Shown one piece after another: positions 24,503 through 32,050 of a stretch of 64,000 bases of DNA; the stretch's first letter is position 1, and every line of letters starts with the position of its first letter. Position numbers and translations under genes: made by a program. The notes beneath the pieces are model-generated. The model made no database searches. It saw nothing but the letters and a program-made list of their open reading frames with translations, and was not told the DNA's origin. Where the stretch lies: contig NZ_CP114902.1 of NCBI RefSeq assembly GCF_027497235.1, positions 5,606,001-5,670,000 on the forward strand, written 5' to 3'. This DNA is from Micromonospora sp. WMMD1128. GTDB taxonomy: Bacteria; Actinomycetota; Actinomycetes; Mycobacteriales; Micromonosporaceae.

Positions 24503-25150
24503 GTGCCGGATTTTTCGGATGAGGTGCACGAGGCGAAACGGGAGCTGCGCGTCGCGCTGCTCGCCGCCCGCCGATCGCTGTCCGCGACGCGCCGGGCCGA
24601 AGCCGCGGCGTCCGTGCAGGCCGAGCTGATTTCCCTGGTACGCCGGATGCGCCCGACCCGGATGACGGCGTACGTGCCGGTCGCCTCGGAACCCGGCGGG
24701 CCCGACCTGCCCGAGATGCTCCGGGCCGCGCTGCCGGCCGACGCCGAGTTGCTGCTGCCGGTGCTCCGGGACGACCTCGACCTGGACTGGGCCGCCTACA
24801 CCGGCCCGGAGTCGCTGCGCGCCGCCGGCCGAGGGCTGCGCGAGCCGACCGGCCCGACGTGCGGCCGGGCCGCCGTGGCCGGGGCGGACCTGGTGGTGGT
24901 GCCGGCGCTGGCGGTGGACCACCGGGGCGTCCGGCTGGGCCGGGGCGGCGGCTCCTACGACCGGGCGCTGGCCCGGGTGCCCGCCACCGTACCGACGGTG
25001 GCGCTCCTGCACGACGGCGAGCTGGTCCCGACGGTTCCGGCCGGCCCGCACGACCGGCCGGTGCACTGCGTGATCACGCCCCGGGGCGGGCTGGCGGCGG
25101 TGCCGGGTGTGGGACCGGGCGCTTCCGCTGGACGAATCCGGGTGCCATGA
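24503..25150 (+). CDS. 5-formyltetrahydrofolate cyclo-ligase
   Basis: The 215-residue enzyme converts 5-formyl- to 5,10-methenyl-tetrahydrofolate with ATP. Conserved features are KRELRVALLAARRSL near the start, the substrate loop VAGADLVVVPALAVDHRGVRLGRGGGSYDRAL and the C-terminal HDRPVHCVITPRG. GTG 24503 is chosen because AGGAG lies 6 nt upstream. It is divergent from the diguanylate cyclase and followed by the zinc-ribbon gene, as in Rv0992c-Rv0991c. Confidence 0.93.
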   Translation: MPDFSDEVHEAKRELRVALLAARRSLSATRRAEAAASVQAELISLVRRMRPTRMTAYVPVASEPGGPDLPEMLRAALPADAELLLPVLRDDLDLDWAAYTGPESLRAAGRGLREPTGPTCGRAAVAGADLVVVPALAVDHRGVRLGRGGGSYDRALARVPATVPTVALLHDGELVPTVPAGPHDRPVHCVITPRGGLAAVPGVGPGASAGRIRVP

Positions 25151-25157
25151 CGCACCA

Positions 25158-25184
25158 TTGGCACTCGAAGACCACGAGTGCCAG
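25158..25184. promoter_or_regulatory. CIRCE operator (HrcA binding site)
   Basis: TTGGCACTC, 9 nt, GAGTGCCAG matches the CIRCE pattern TTAGCACTC-N9-GAGTGCTAA, with 8 of 9 positions self-complementary between arms. It lies 29 bp before the start of the FmdB/Ruc-like gene, where a bound HrcA would block transcription. Confidence 0.85.
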
Positions 25185-25212
25185 ACCGGCCGTGCCAGAT
25201 CCGGAGGAGAAC

Positions 25213-25650
25213 GTGCCCACGTACCAGTACGCCTGCACCGCGTGCGGCCACCAGCTCGAGGCGGTGCAGTCCTTCTCGGACGCGCCACTGACCGAGTGCC
25301 CGGCGTGTGAGGGGCGGCTGCGCAAGCTCTTCAACTCGGTAGGCATCGTGTTCAAGGGCTCCGGCTTCTATCGCACGGACTCCCGTTCGTCCGGATCCGA
25401 GAACGGCGCCGGCGCCGGCGGCAAGGCGGGGAAGTCGGAGTCCTCGACTTCCTCCTCATCCTCATCCTCGTCCGACTCCTCGTCGGGCTCCGGGTCCTCG
25501 GGTTCGGGGTCCTCGGGTTCGGGGTCCTCGGGTTCGGGGTCCTCGGGTTCGGGGTCCTCGGGGGCCGGGTCGTCGGGTTCGGGGTCCTCGGGTTCGGGTT
25601 CGGGCTCGGGTTCGGCGAGCAAGTCGCCGGCGGCGTCCAGCTCCTCCTGA
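25213..25650 (+). CDS. FmdB-family zinc-ribbon protein, Ruc-like redox-regulated chaperone
   Basis: The 145-residue protein has an N-terminal zinc ribbon (PTYQYACTACGHQLE...TECPACEG; four cysteines as two CxxC pairs within the first 45 residues) and a long disordered tail of Ser and Gly. In M. tuberculosis the syntenic Rv0991c (Ruc) has the same zinc ribbon plus disordered tail; oxidation releases zinc and turns it into a holdase that works with DnaK. The CIRCE element upstream places this gene under heat-shock control. GGAGGAG before GTG 25213 sets the start. The tail is built from a 15-bp tandem DNA repeat. Confidence 0.88.
   Translation: MPTYQYACTACGHQLEAVQSFSDAPLTECPACEGRLRKLFNSVGIVFKGSGFYRTDSRSSGSENGAGAGGKAGKSESSTSSSSSSSSDSSSGSGSSGSGSSGSGSSGSGSSGSGSSGAGSSGSGSSGSGSGSGSASKSPAASSSS
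25486..25615 (+). repeat. 15-bp tandem repeat encoding GSGSS units
   Basis: The unit GGTTCGGGGTCCTCG is repeated about seven times with few changes (one copy reads GGGGCCGGGTCGTCG) and encodes (GSGSS)n in the tail of the Ruc-like protein. Such repeats usually vary in copy number between strains. Confidence 0.85.
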
Positions 25651-25666
25651 CCGCACGCTTTCCGAC

Positions 25667-25695
25667 AGTGGCCGACCCCTTCGGGGCCGGCCACT
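25667..25695 (+). terminator. Hairpin terminator after the Ruc-like gene
   Basis: A 13-bp stem with one mismatch closes on a CUUCGG-type loop, 16 nt after the stop codon. Confidence 0.7.
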
Positions 25696-25728
25696 ATCGT
25701 GCTCTCACCCCGCCCCACCCCCTCCTCT

Positions 25729-25784
25729 GATCATGAAGTTAGCGGCACGACTCGTCCGTTTTCGTCGCAATTAACTTCATGATC
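25729..25784. repeat. GATCATGAAGTT inverted repeat, copy 1
   Basis: Perfect 13-bp arms GATCATGAAGTTA and TAACTTCATGATC flank a 30-nt AT-richer loop. A second copy with the same arms and a different loop is at 59434-59488. Confidence 0.8.
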
Positions 25785-25787
25785 GCC

Positions 25788-25922
25788 GGAGACACCCATG
25801 ACGTTCCAGTCGTGCCCCACCCAGCCCACGAGTGGAACGCCACGGGTGCGTCAAAGGGCCGGAGACACCCACAACGCTCCAGTCGTGCCTCAGCCGGCCC
25901 ATGAGTGGAACGTCGTAGTGCG
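25788..25922. repeat. Two tandem copies of a GTTCCA...TGGAAC palindromic element
   Basis: Each copy of about 60 bp begins GGAGACACCC, contains a CGTTCCA-like left arm, GTCGTGCC, and a CATGAGTGGAACG-like right arm. The copies start at 25788 and 25861. The rest of 25923-26188 (promoter region of the next gene) shows no gene. Confidence 0.65.
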
Positions 25923-26188
25923 TGACGGCAGCTCCGGCACGGTTACCTCGACGACGGCGTTGTCGACCGGTCCACCCTGCTCGGGGTGGACCGGGGTGGA
26001 CCTGGGTGAGTCGGGGTGAGCCGGGCGAGTTGGGGCGGGAGGGGGTGCCTGGACTGCGCCGTTGTCCACAGGACGACGGGGTTATCCACAGGGGGGAGGC
26101 GACGGGCGACGCGGCGGGGCGGGGCGCGCCTAGCCTGCTGACGGGATGGCGAGTCGCCGACGGTGGAGCCGGCGGAGGGGAGGCAGCG

Positions 26189-26665
26189 GTGGCGGATGCA
26201 GAGGTGACGTTGCGGCCGGTGCGCTGGCGCGTCCCCCGGGGCCGCACGCTGCTGCGGGTGACGCTTGTCGCGGTGCTGCTGGGGCTGGCCGCCGCAGTGC
26301 TGCAGACGCCGGCCGGCTGCCCGCCCAGGCCGCTTCCGGCCGCCCTCCCGACGCCCGCCGAGCCACGGCCGGACGGAGCCCTGACGCTGCCCGCCGGGGC
26401 GGTCGGCGTGCCGATCCGGTTGGCCGAGCCGGCTGCCCTCGCGGTGCTACGCCCGGGTGCCCGGGTCGACCTGCTGGTCGTGCCGGCCGGCGGATCGCGC
26501 GATCCCACCCTGCTCGCACCGCGCGCGTTGGTGCTCGATGTGGTGGGGGCCAACGGGGTGGTCGACGGCTCCTCGGCGCTCTATCTGGCGCTCCCACCGG
26601 AGCAGGCCCGACGCGCGGTCGGCCTGCCTGAGGGCAGTCGCTTCGCCGTGGTGGTACGCGGCTGA
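26189..26665 (+). CDS. SAF-domain membrane protein (CpaB/RcpC-like)
   Basis: The 158-residue protein has one membrane helix (about 22-40, TLLRVTLVAVLLGLAAAV) and an exported SAF-type beta-clip domain: ALTLPAGAVGVPIRLAEPAALAVLRPGARVDLLVVPAG. In pilus and flagellar systems SAF domains (CpaB, FlgA) bind wall or pilus components; in actinobacteria stand-alone versions next to fmdB are common and of unknown role. GTG 26189 follows a strong GGAGGGGAGG site. No pilus genes are nearby. Confidence 0.82.
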   Translation: MADAEVTLRPVRWRVPRGRTLLRVTLVAVLLGLAAAVLQTPAGCPPRPLPAALPTPAEPRPDGALTLPAGAVGVPIRLAEPAALAVLRPGARVDLLVVPAGGSRDPTLLAPRALVLDVVGANGVVDGSSALYLALPPEQARRAVGLPEGSRFAVVVRG

Positions 26666-26702
26666 CGCCGGCTCTCTCCCCCGAGTCGATGACGGCCAGC
26701 GG

Positions 26703-26885
26703 CCGGCGGTCGCTCGTTCTCGCTCCCGGTGCGGCGGTCGCTCGTTCTCGCTCCCGGTGCGGCGGTCGCTCGTTCTCGCTCCCGGTGCGGCGGTCGCTCG
26801 ATCTCGCTCCCCAGTGCGGCGGGCGCCCGTCCTCGCTCCCCAGGGCGCGGCGGTCGCTCGTCCTCAGTCCCAGTGCGGCGGGCGC
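26703..26885. repeat. 28-30 bp tandem repeat derived from the end of the neighbouring small gene
   Basis: About six head-to-tail units of the type GCGGCGGTCGCTCGTTCTCG... fill the gap between two convergent genes and run into the 3' end of the 57-residue gene. On the minus strand the units repeat the codons for GERPPH(W) that end that gene. Confidence 0.8.
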
Positions 26886-27037
26886 TCGCCGAGCAGCCAG
26901 TCGTCGTTGCCGCCGGGGCGCTCACCCCAGCCGCGGTCGGTGTCGTCGGTGGTCTGCTCGGGCAGCACGACGAAGTCTTCGCTGAGGTCGACCACGCGGT
27001 CGTCGTCGCGCGGGACCCGGATGCCGGGGTCGGTCAC
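26864..27037 (-). CDS. Small conserved acidic protein, 57 residues
   Basis: The product starts MTDPGIRVPRDDDRVVDLSEDF and ends LLGERPPHWD. It is highly charged, has no membrane segment and ends with an aromatic tail. I believe close relatives are widespread in Micromonosporaceae, but no function is known. The GTG at 27037 is preferred over the TTG at 27046. Its 3' end is the template of a tandem repeat that continues past the stop codon. Confidence 0.7.
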   Translation of the reverse strand: MTDPGIRVPRDDDRVVDLSEDFVVLPEQTTDDTDRGWGERPGGNDDWLLGERPPHWD

Positions 27038-27272
27038 GGGGAGCAACGATACCGCCGCCGACCGACCGCCTCGACCCGCCGCGGTCCACGACTCGAGACG
27101 CCGGCTGGCGTCTCACCCGGTCCGACAGCGGTAGCGGGCCCCACCATGAGAGGGCCGTGCCCTGAGAGGGCCGTGCCAGGCGGCCAGGGCCTGCGCACGT
27201 GATGCCGTGGGTGAATTGCCGCTCGCCGCGTCGGGCAGCCGACCGGGCGAGCCGTTGGTAGCGTCGGTCGGC

Positions 27273-28034
27273 GTGACGACGCCGAGCGGTGGCAACCCCG
27301 ACGACGAGACCTGGCGACGCCCCGAGCAGCCGGACGGGGCACCGGCCGTGGACCGGCCCGATGACAGCCGGCCCGCCGCGACGAGCCAGCCCCAGGAGGA
27401 CGCGCCCACGCCGGAGACGACGATCGGCGCGGACGCGCCCCCGGCCGACGGCAACCACCGCGAGCACCACGATCCGGACGGCGCGGCCGGTCAGCAGGTG
27501 CCCGATCCGGGCACGCCCGACGGGGCCGGCGCGACGAGCGAGGCCGCCAGTCCGTGGTCGCGCGAGGGAGCCATGGAGAGCCCCTGGGCCAGGCCGGACG
27601 CGGCGACCCCGGCCGGCGGCTGGACCGCCACCGCCGGCCAATGGCCCGGTCCACCGGGCAACCCCGGCCCACCCTGGACCCCAGGACCCGGAGGCCCTCC
27701 CGGACACCCCGGCCCGCCCGCACACCACGCCCCGCCCGGACACGCCAGCGCGTACACCGGGCCGCCGGGACACGCCGGTCCGACCGCACACCACGCCCCG
27801 CCGGGACACGCCAGCGCGTACACCGGGCCGCCGCCGAGCACGCCGCCGCCACCCGGCTGGCGACCGCCGGTGCACGTGCGGGTGCCACCGCCCCGGCAGC
27901 TCCCGGCGCAGGACATGGTCGCCATGGACCGCTCGGAGCAACGTGCCCAGCAGCTCACCTACGGCATCGGCGCGGTCGTCGGCGTGGTACTGGTGCTGCT
28001 GACGTGCCTGCTGTGCTCCCGGCTGCTGTTCTAA
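27273..28034 (+). CDS. Tail-anchored membrane protein with a long Pro/Gly-rich cytoplasmic part
   Basis: The 253-residue protein is disordered for its first 215 residues (Pro, Gly, Ala, Asp) and ends with a conserved-looking segment (DMVAMDRSEQRAQQLTYGIG) and a C-terminal helix (AVVGVVLVLLTCLLCSRLLF). A 66-bp DNA unit (22 residues, HHAPPGHASAYTGPPG-like) is duplicated at 27721 and 27787. TAGCGT lies 8 nt before GTG 27273. The gap 27038-27272 is a divergent promoter region without another gene. Function unknown. Confidence 0.75.
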   Translation: MTTPSGGNPDDETWRRPEQPDGAPAVDRPDDSRPAATSQPQEDAPTPETTIGADAPPADGNHREHHDPDGAAGQQVPDPGTPDGAGATSEAASPWSREGAMESPWARPDAATPAGGWTATAGQWPGPPGNPGPPWTPGPGGPPGHPGPPAHHAPPGHASAYTGPPGHAGPTAHHAPPGHASAYTGPPPSTPPPPGWRPPVHVRVPPPRQLPAQDMVAMDRSEQRAQQLTYGIGAVVGVVLVLLTCLLCSRLLF

Positions 28035-28067
28035 GCCGGCCCGGCCGGCGGCCGAAAGGCCGGTGAG

Positions 28068-28556
28068 TCAGACGATGCCGTCCCACACCATCTTGGCCCC
28101 GCTGTCACCGGTCAGGTAGACGTAGATGATCGCGAACACGGCGAGGACGGCCGCCACGGCGGTGAGCGCCAGGGGCACCCAGCGGGGCAGGCTCTGGAGG
28201 CGGGCGAAACCCTTGGTGCTCAGCACCAGCAGCAGCGCCACGACCGCGAGCCCGAGCGTGAACCAGAGCAGGGTCTCACCGTACTCGGAATGCTCGTGGA
28301 TCTTCGCCAGCCCTTCCGGCGGGTAGCCCCGCGACTCCAGCGCCTCCTCCAGCTCCTCGCCGGACTCGGTCGCCACCCAGGCCAGGATCGGCGTGACCAC
28401 GGCGAGCGCCACCACCGCCCAGTCCAGCCGGTGCCGCCAGCGGGCAAACGCCCCGTACGCGACGGTGAGCAGCGCCAACAGCGGCACCAGCACCACCACC
28501 GCATGAATGACCAGGACGTGGCCCGGGAGACCGTTGACTTCCCTGAACACCGACAC
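28068..28556 (-). CDS. DUF2231 membrane protein
   Basis: The 162-residue protein has four hydrophobic helices with the DUF2231 opening GLPGHVLVIHAVVVLVPLLALL, a histidine-containing loop (AKIHEHSEYGETLL) and two closing helices. The conserved histidines suggest a haem- or metal-related role in the membrane, as proposed for this family, but this is not established. It is convergent with the preceding gene and 144 bp from the divergent oxygenase-like gene. Confidence 0.87.
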   Translation of the reverse strand: MSVFREVNGLPGHVLVIHAVVVLVPLLALLTVAYGAFARWRHRLDWAVVALAVVTPILAWVATESGEELEEALESRGYPPEGLAKIHEHSEYGETLLWFTLGLAVVALLLVLSTKGFARLQSLPRWVPLALTAVAAVLAVFAIIYVYLTGDSGAKMVWDGIV

Positions 28557-28700
28557 CTCCGGCGAGTGGACGGATTCGCGCGGTCAGCGTACGCCGAGGC
28601 ACGTTCGCACATCGACACCCACGCTCGAATCGTCACAACGGTTCATCCCGGCGGCCCCGAGCCGTGCGGGTACGCACGGCCGGCGTGGCACTCTTGACCA

Positions 28701-29552
28701 GTGGACACCGAAGACCTCGGCCTGTTCGGACCGGGATCGGTCACGTGGAAGGTGCACGAGGAACCGATCCTGATCGTCGCCGGCCTGCGCTCGCTCTACC
28801 TGCAGGCGTTGCATCCGCGCGCGATGGCGGGGGTGGCGCAGAACAGCAACTACCGGGCCGACGCCTGGGGCCGGCTGGTCCGGACGGCGGGCTACGTGGC
28901 GACGACGATCTACGGCACCACCGCCGAGGCGGAGGCGGCCGGGCGGCGGCTGCGTGCGCTGCACGCCCGGTTGCGTGCCACCGACCCGCTCACCGGCGAG
29001 GTGTTCCGGGTCGACGAGCCGGACCTGCTGCGCTGGGTGCACGTCACCGAGGTCGAGTCGTTCGTGACCACCGCGCGGCGGGCCGGGCTGACGCTCACCG
29101 ACGACGAGGTGGACGGCTACTACACCGAGCAGCGCCGGGCGGCCACCCTGGTCGGGTTGGACCCGGGCGACGTGCCGGGCACCGCCGCCGAGGTCGGGGC
29201 GTACTACCGGGACGTGCGTCCGGAACTGCGGATGACCCGCGAGGCGGCCGAGACCGCGGTGTTCCTGACCGCGCCGCCGATCCCGTGGAAGCTCAGCCTG
29301 CCGGTGAAACTCGGCCTGAGTCTGGGCCCGCCACGCTGGGCGTACCTGGGGGTCGCCGGCGCCGCGTTGGGGTTGCTGCCGCCGTGGGCGTTGCGGCTCT
29401 ACGGCGGGCTCGGGCTGCCCACCACGGCGTTGTCGGCCGAGGTGGGTGTGCGGGCGTTGCGGCTGGCCCTGGCGGCGGTGCCGCGGCGCTACCGGGAGGG
29501 GCCGTTGCAACAGGTGGCCAAGGAGCGGGCGGCCCGGCTCGCGGCTGCCTGA
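28701..29552 (+). CDS. MpaB/latex-clearing-protein-type oxygenase (DUF2236)
   Basis: The 283-residue protein carries the motifs of the ER-bound oxygenase MpaB / rubber oxygenase family: LQALHPRAMAGVAQNS near residue 35-50 with a probable haem-ligand histidine, and WVHVTEVESF near 112. It lacks an obvious signal peptide. Relatives include b-type haem oxygenases that cleave isoprenoid chains, but the substrate here is unknown. GTG 28701 has CACTCT 6 nt upstream and no Shine-Dalgarno sequence. Confidence 0.87.
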   Translation: MDTEDLGLFGPGSVTWKVHEEPILIVAGLRSLYLQALHPRAMAGVAQNSNYRADAWGRLVRTAGYVATTIYGTTAEAEAAGRRLRALHARLRATDPLTGEVFRVDEPDLLRWVHVTEVESFVTTARRAGLTLTDDEVDGYYTEQRRAATLVGLDPGDVPGTAAEVGAYYRDVRPELRMTREAAETAVFLTAPPIPWKLSLPVKLGLSLGPPRWAYLGVAGAALGLLPPWALRLYGGLGLPTTALSAEVGVRALRLALAAVPRRYREGPLQQVAKERAARLAAA

Positions 29553-29559
29553 GGAATCC

Positions 29560-30483
29560 TCAGTCGGCGTCGGCGAAGCGTTCGACCGCCGACCAGGGGT
29601 CCTTTCCGGGGGTCTGCGCGCCGGTCGGGCAGGTGCGCCGGTAGTCGCACCAGCCGCAGCGCGGCCCCGGCTCGGCGGGGAACGCCTCGTCGGGGTCGGC
29701 GCCGCCGGCCACCGCCCGCTCGGCGGCCATGATGTCGCCGGCGGTGTCCTCCGCGCGGGTGAGCTGCCGGTGCAGCGACTCCGGGGTGTGCTCGTGCGCG
29801 GCGACCGTGCCGCTCGGCAGGTGGTGCAGCTCGACCCGGCGGCACGGCCGCCGGAACACCCGCTCCGCCGCGTACGCGTAGAGCGCGAGCGCCTGCGAAC
29901 CGCGGGCGTCGTCGGCGTCGAGCCCGGTGCGGCCGGTCTTGTAGTCGACGATGACCAGCTCGGGTCGGCCGTCCGGGCCGGGGCGGGAGTCGATCCGGTC
30001 GGTGCGGCCGTTGAAGGCCAGCACGCCGGTCTTCACGGCGACGACCCGCTCCACGCCGATCGGCTCGTCGGCCGGGTCGAGCCCCGCCACGTAGGACTCC
30101 AGCCAGGCCAGCGCCCGCCGGAAGGCGTCGCGCTCCTGCTCGTCGTCGCGGTAGCCCTCGCGGACCCAGGTGCCCTTGAGCAGGCCGGCGAGCGCCTCGG
30201 GGCGGCGACGGTCGGGGGCCAGCGCATACCAGTTCTTCAGCGCGGTGTGGACGCTGGCGCCGAGCGAGTTGTGCGCCCACGGCGGCCCTTTCGGCGGGGC
30301 GGGGCGGTCCACGTAGGCGTAGCGGTAGCGCCGGGGGCAGTCGGCGTAGGCGCCGAGCTTGCTGGGTGTGCAGACGAAGAGCCGTTCCGGCATGCCCTCG
30401 AAACCGAGCTGCTCGGCCTGCTCGGCGCGGGGCCGGGGCGCACGGCCGCCGGTGGGTCGTCCGGTCGGTGAGGGTCGTCGCAC
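29560..30483 (-). CDS. RecB-family PD-(D/E)XK nuclease with a 4Fe-4S cluster motif
   Basis: The 307-residue protein resembles the nuclease module of RecB/AddB and Cas4. Catalytic residues lie in GRTDRID...ELVIVDYKTG. One cysteine near the N-terminus (YADCPRRYRYAYV) and three near the C-terminus (CGWCDYRRTC) form the C-Cx2Cx5C pattern of an iron-sulfur cluster that ties the fold together. No helicase domain or CRISPR array is nearby, so it is a stand-alone DNA repair or processing nuclease. CAGGAT lies 7 nt before the GTG. Confidence 0.9.
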   Translation of the reverse strand: MRRPSPTGRPTGGRAPRPRAEQAEQLGFEGMPERLFVCTPSKLGAYADCPRRYRYAYVDRPAPPKGPPWAHNSLGASVHTALKNWYALAPDRRRPEALAGLLKGTWVREGYRDDEQERDAFRRALAWLESYVAGLDPADEPIGVERVVAVKTGVLAFNGRTDRIDSRPGPDGRPELVIVDYKTGRTGLDADDARGSQALALYAYAAERVFRRPCRRVELHHLPSGTVAAHEHTPESLHRQLTRAEDTAGDIMAAERAVAGGADPDEAFPAEPGPRCGWCDYRRTCPTGAQTPGKDPWSAVERFADAD

Positions 30484-30527
30484 GCCTGAGATCCTGCCAC
30501 CCGGCTACGACATCCGGCGCGACGGAC

Positions 30528-31139
30528 TCAGGCGTTGAGGTATTCGGTCACGAACGCGGCGATCGCGTCCGCGATGAGCTGCACCGCGATGGCGGCCAGC
30601 AGCAGGCCGGCGATCCGGGTCAGCACCTCGATGCCGCCCGGACGGAGCACCTTGACGATTCCGCCGGAGAAGCGCAGCACCACCCAGACGGCGACCATCA
30701 CGGCGACGATGGCGAGCGCGATGGCCACGTAGTCGGTGACGCCGCCGGCCTGCTGCACGAACAGCATGGTGGCCACGATGGCGCCCGGTCCGGCCAGCAG
30801 CGGGGTGCCCAGCGGCACCAGCGCGATGTTGGAGGTGACCTGCTGGCTCGGGTCGTCCGCCTTGCCGGTCAGCAGTTCCAGCGCGACGAGCACCAGCAGC
30901 AGGCCGCCGGCGGCCTGCAACGCAGGCAGGTCGACGTGCAGGTAGGCCAGGATCGTCTGCCCCGCCACCGCGAAGATCACGATGACCCCGAGCGCCAGCG
31001 CCACGGCCTGCCAGGCGGCCCGGTTCCGGTCGCGGGCGGGCAGCGGCCCGGTGAGCGCGAGGAAGATGGGCATCATTCCGGGCGGGTCGACGATCACCAG
31101 CAGGGTCACGAAGACCTCGCCGAAGAGCTTGAGATCCAC
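30528..31139 (-). CDS. MarC family integral membrane protein
   Basis: The 203-residue protein has six hydrophobic helices with MarC signatures: LLVIVDPPGMMPIFLALT in the first helix, LAGPGAIVATMLF in the middle and LLLAAIAVQLIADAI at the end. The family was once linked to antibiotic resistance but its transport substrate is unknown. GTG 31139 is preceded by TACCGT and a 6-nt spacer, so a leaderless message is likely. It is co-oriented with the PHP gene upstream. Confidence 0.93.
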   Translation of the reverse strand: MDLKLFGEVFVTLLVIVDPPGMMPIFLALTGPLPARDRNRAAWQAVALALGVIVIFAVAGQTILAYLHVDLPALQAAGGLLLVLVALELLTGKADDPSQQVTSNIALVPLGTPLLAGPGAIVATMLFVQQAGGVTDYVAIALAIVAVMVAVWVVLRFSGGIVKVLRPGGIEVLTRIAGLLLAAIAVQLIADAIAAFVTEYLNA

Positions 31140-31145
31140 GCGGAC

Positions 31146-31151
31146 ACGGTA
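31146..31151 (-). promoter_or_regulatory. -10 box for the MarC gene
   Basis: TACCGT, 6 nt, then the GTG start on the minus strand. Confidence 0.5.
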
Positions 31152-31170
31152 GCCGCGCCGCCGGCACGCT

Positions 31171-32037
31171 TCAGCCTGAAGCGACAGGGGTCACCCCGCG
31201 GCCCAGCGCGACGATCCGCTCGTACGCCTCCGGGGCCGTGGTGTGCGCGCCGAGACAGACGGTCTTGTGCGTGCCGTGGAAGTCCGACGAGCCGGTGACC
31301 AGCAGACCCAGGTCGGCGGCGAGCCGGCGGACGTGCTCCCGTTCGGCCGGGCTGTGGTCCTCGTGGTCGGCCTCCAGACCGGCCAGTCCGGCCGCCGCCA
31401 GGTCCACGATCAACTCGTCGGGCACGATCCGGCCGCGTCGGCTGGCCCTCGGGTGGGCGAAGACCGGCACGCCACCGGCGGCCCGCACCAGCGCGACCGC
31501 GCGGAACACGTCGATGTCGTCCTTGGGCAGCCGGTACCGTTCCCCCAGCCAGTCCGGCCCGAACGCCTCGGTGGTGGTGGCGACCAGGCCGGCCCGGATC
31601 AGCGCCTGCGCGATGTGCGGGCGACCGACCGTCCCGCCGGCCGCCCCGGCCAGGATCTCCGACCAGCTCACCGGGATGCCGTCGGCCTGGAGCAGCCGGA
31701 CGATCCGCTCGCCGCGTTCCTCGCGGGCCCGCCGGACCCGGGCCAGCTCCGCGACCAGTTCCGGCTCGTCCGGGTCGAAGAGGTACGCCAGCAGGTGCAG
31801 CGGGATCGCCGGCTCGACGCCGAACCAGCGGCAGGACAGCTCGGCGCCGCGGATCAGGGTGAGACCGGGTGGGCGGGCGGCGACGGCGGCGGCCCAGCCC
31901 GCCGTCGTGTCGTGGTCGGTGACCGCCACCACGTCGAGCCCGGCGTCGGCGGCGGCCCGGACCAGCTCGGCCGGGTCGAGCGTGCCGTCGCTCGCGGTGG
32001 AGTGGGTGTGCAGGTCGATGCGGGCGGGAACGCTCAC
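31171..32037 (-). CDS. PHP-domain phosphoesterase (RNase AM/TrpH type)
   Basis: The 288-residue protein has the four PHP metal-binding motifs: DLHTHSTASDGTLDP, VAVTDHDTTAGW, IRGAELSC with later PVFAHPRA, and GSSDFHG at the end. E. coli YciV/RNase AM, its best known relative, is a 5'-3' exonuclease acting on short RNAs and on nucleotide 3',5'-bisphosphate. GTG 32037 is supported by TAGCGT 7 nt upstream. It is 11 nt downstream of the sigma-partner gene but probably has its own promoter. Confidence 0.92.
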   Translation of the reverse strand: MSVPARIDLHTHSTASDGTLDPAELVRAAADAGLDVVAVTDHDTTAGWAAAVAARPPGLTLIRGAELSCRWFGVEPAIPLHLLAYLFDPDEPELVAELARVRRAREERGERIVRLLQADGIPVSWSEILAGAAGGTVGRPHIAQALIRAGLVATTTEAFGPDWLGERYRLPKDDIDVFRAVALVRAAGGVPVFAHPRASRRGRIVPDELIVDLAAAGLAGLEADHEDHSPAEREHVRRLAADLGLLVTGSSDFHGTHKTVCLGAHTTAPEAYERIVALGRGVTPVASG

Positions 32038-32044
32038 CTGAGCG

Positions 32045-32050
32045 ACGCTA
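32045..32050 (-). promoter_or_regulatory. -10 box for the PHP gene
   Basis: TAGCGT, 7 nt, GTG on the minus strand, overlapping the stop codon region of the upstream gene. Confidence 0.5.

Noticed and set aside
26703..26885. The 28-30 bp tandem array as a CRISPR
   Set aside because: There are no spacers; units abut each other and no cas gene is in the window. The RecB-like nuclease at 29560 is Cas4-like only in fold and cluster motif.
28046..28062. Small CGGCC-GAAA-GGCCG hairpin after the 27273 gene
   Set aside because: A 5-bp stem in GC-rich DNA is too weak to claim as a terminator, although the position is right.
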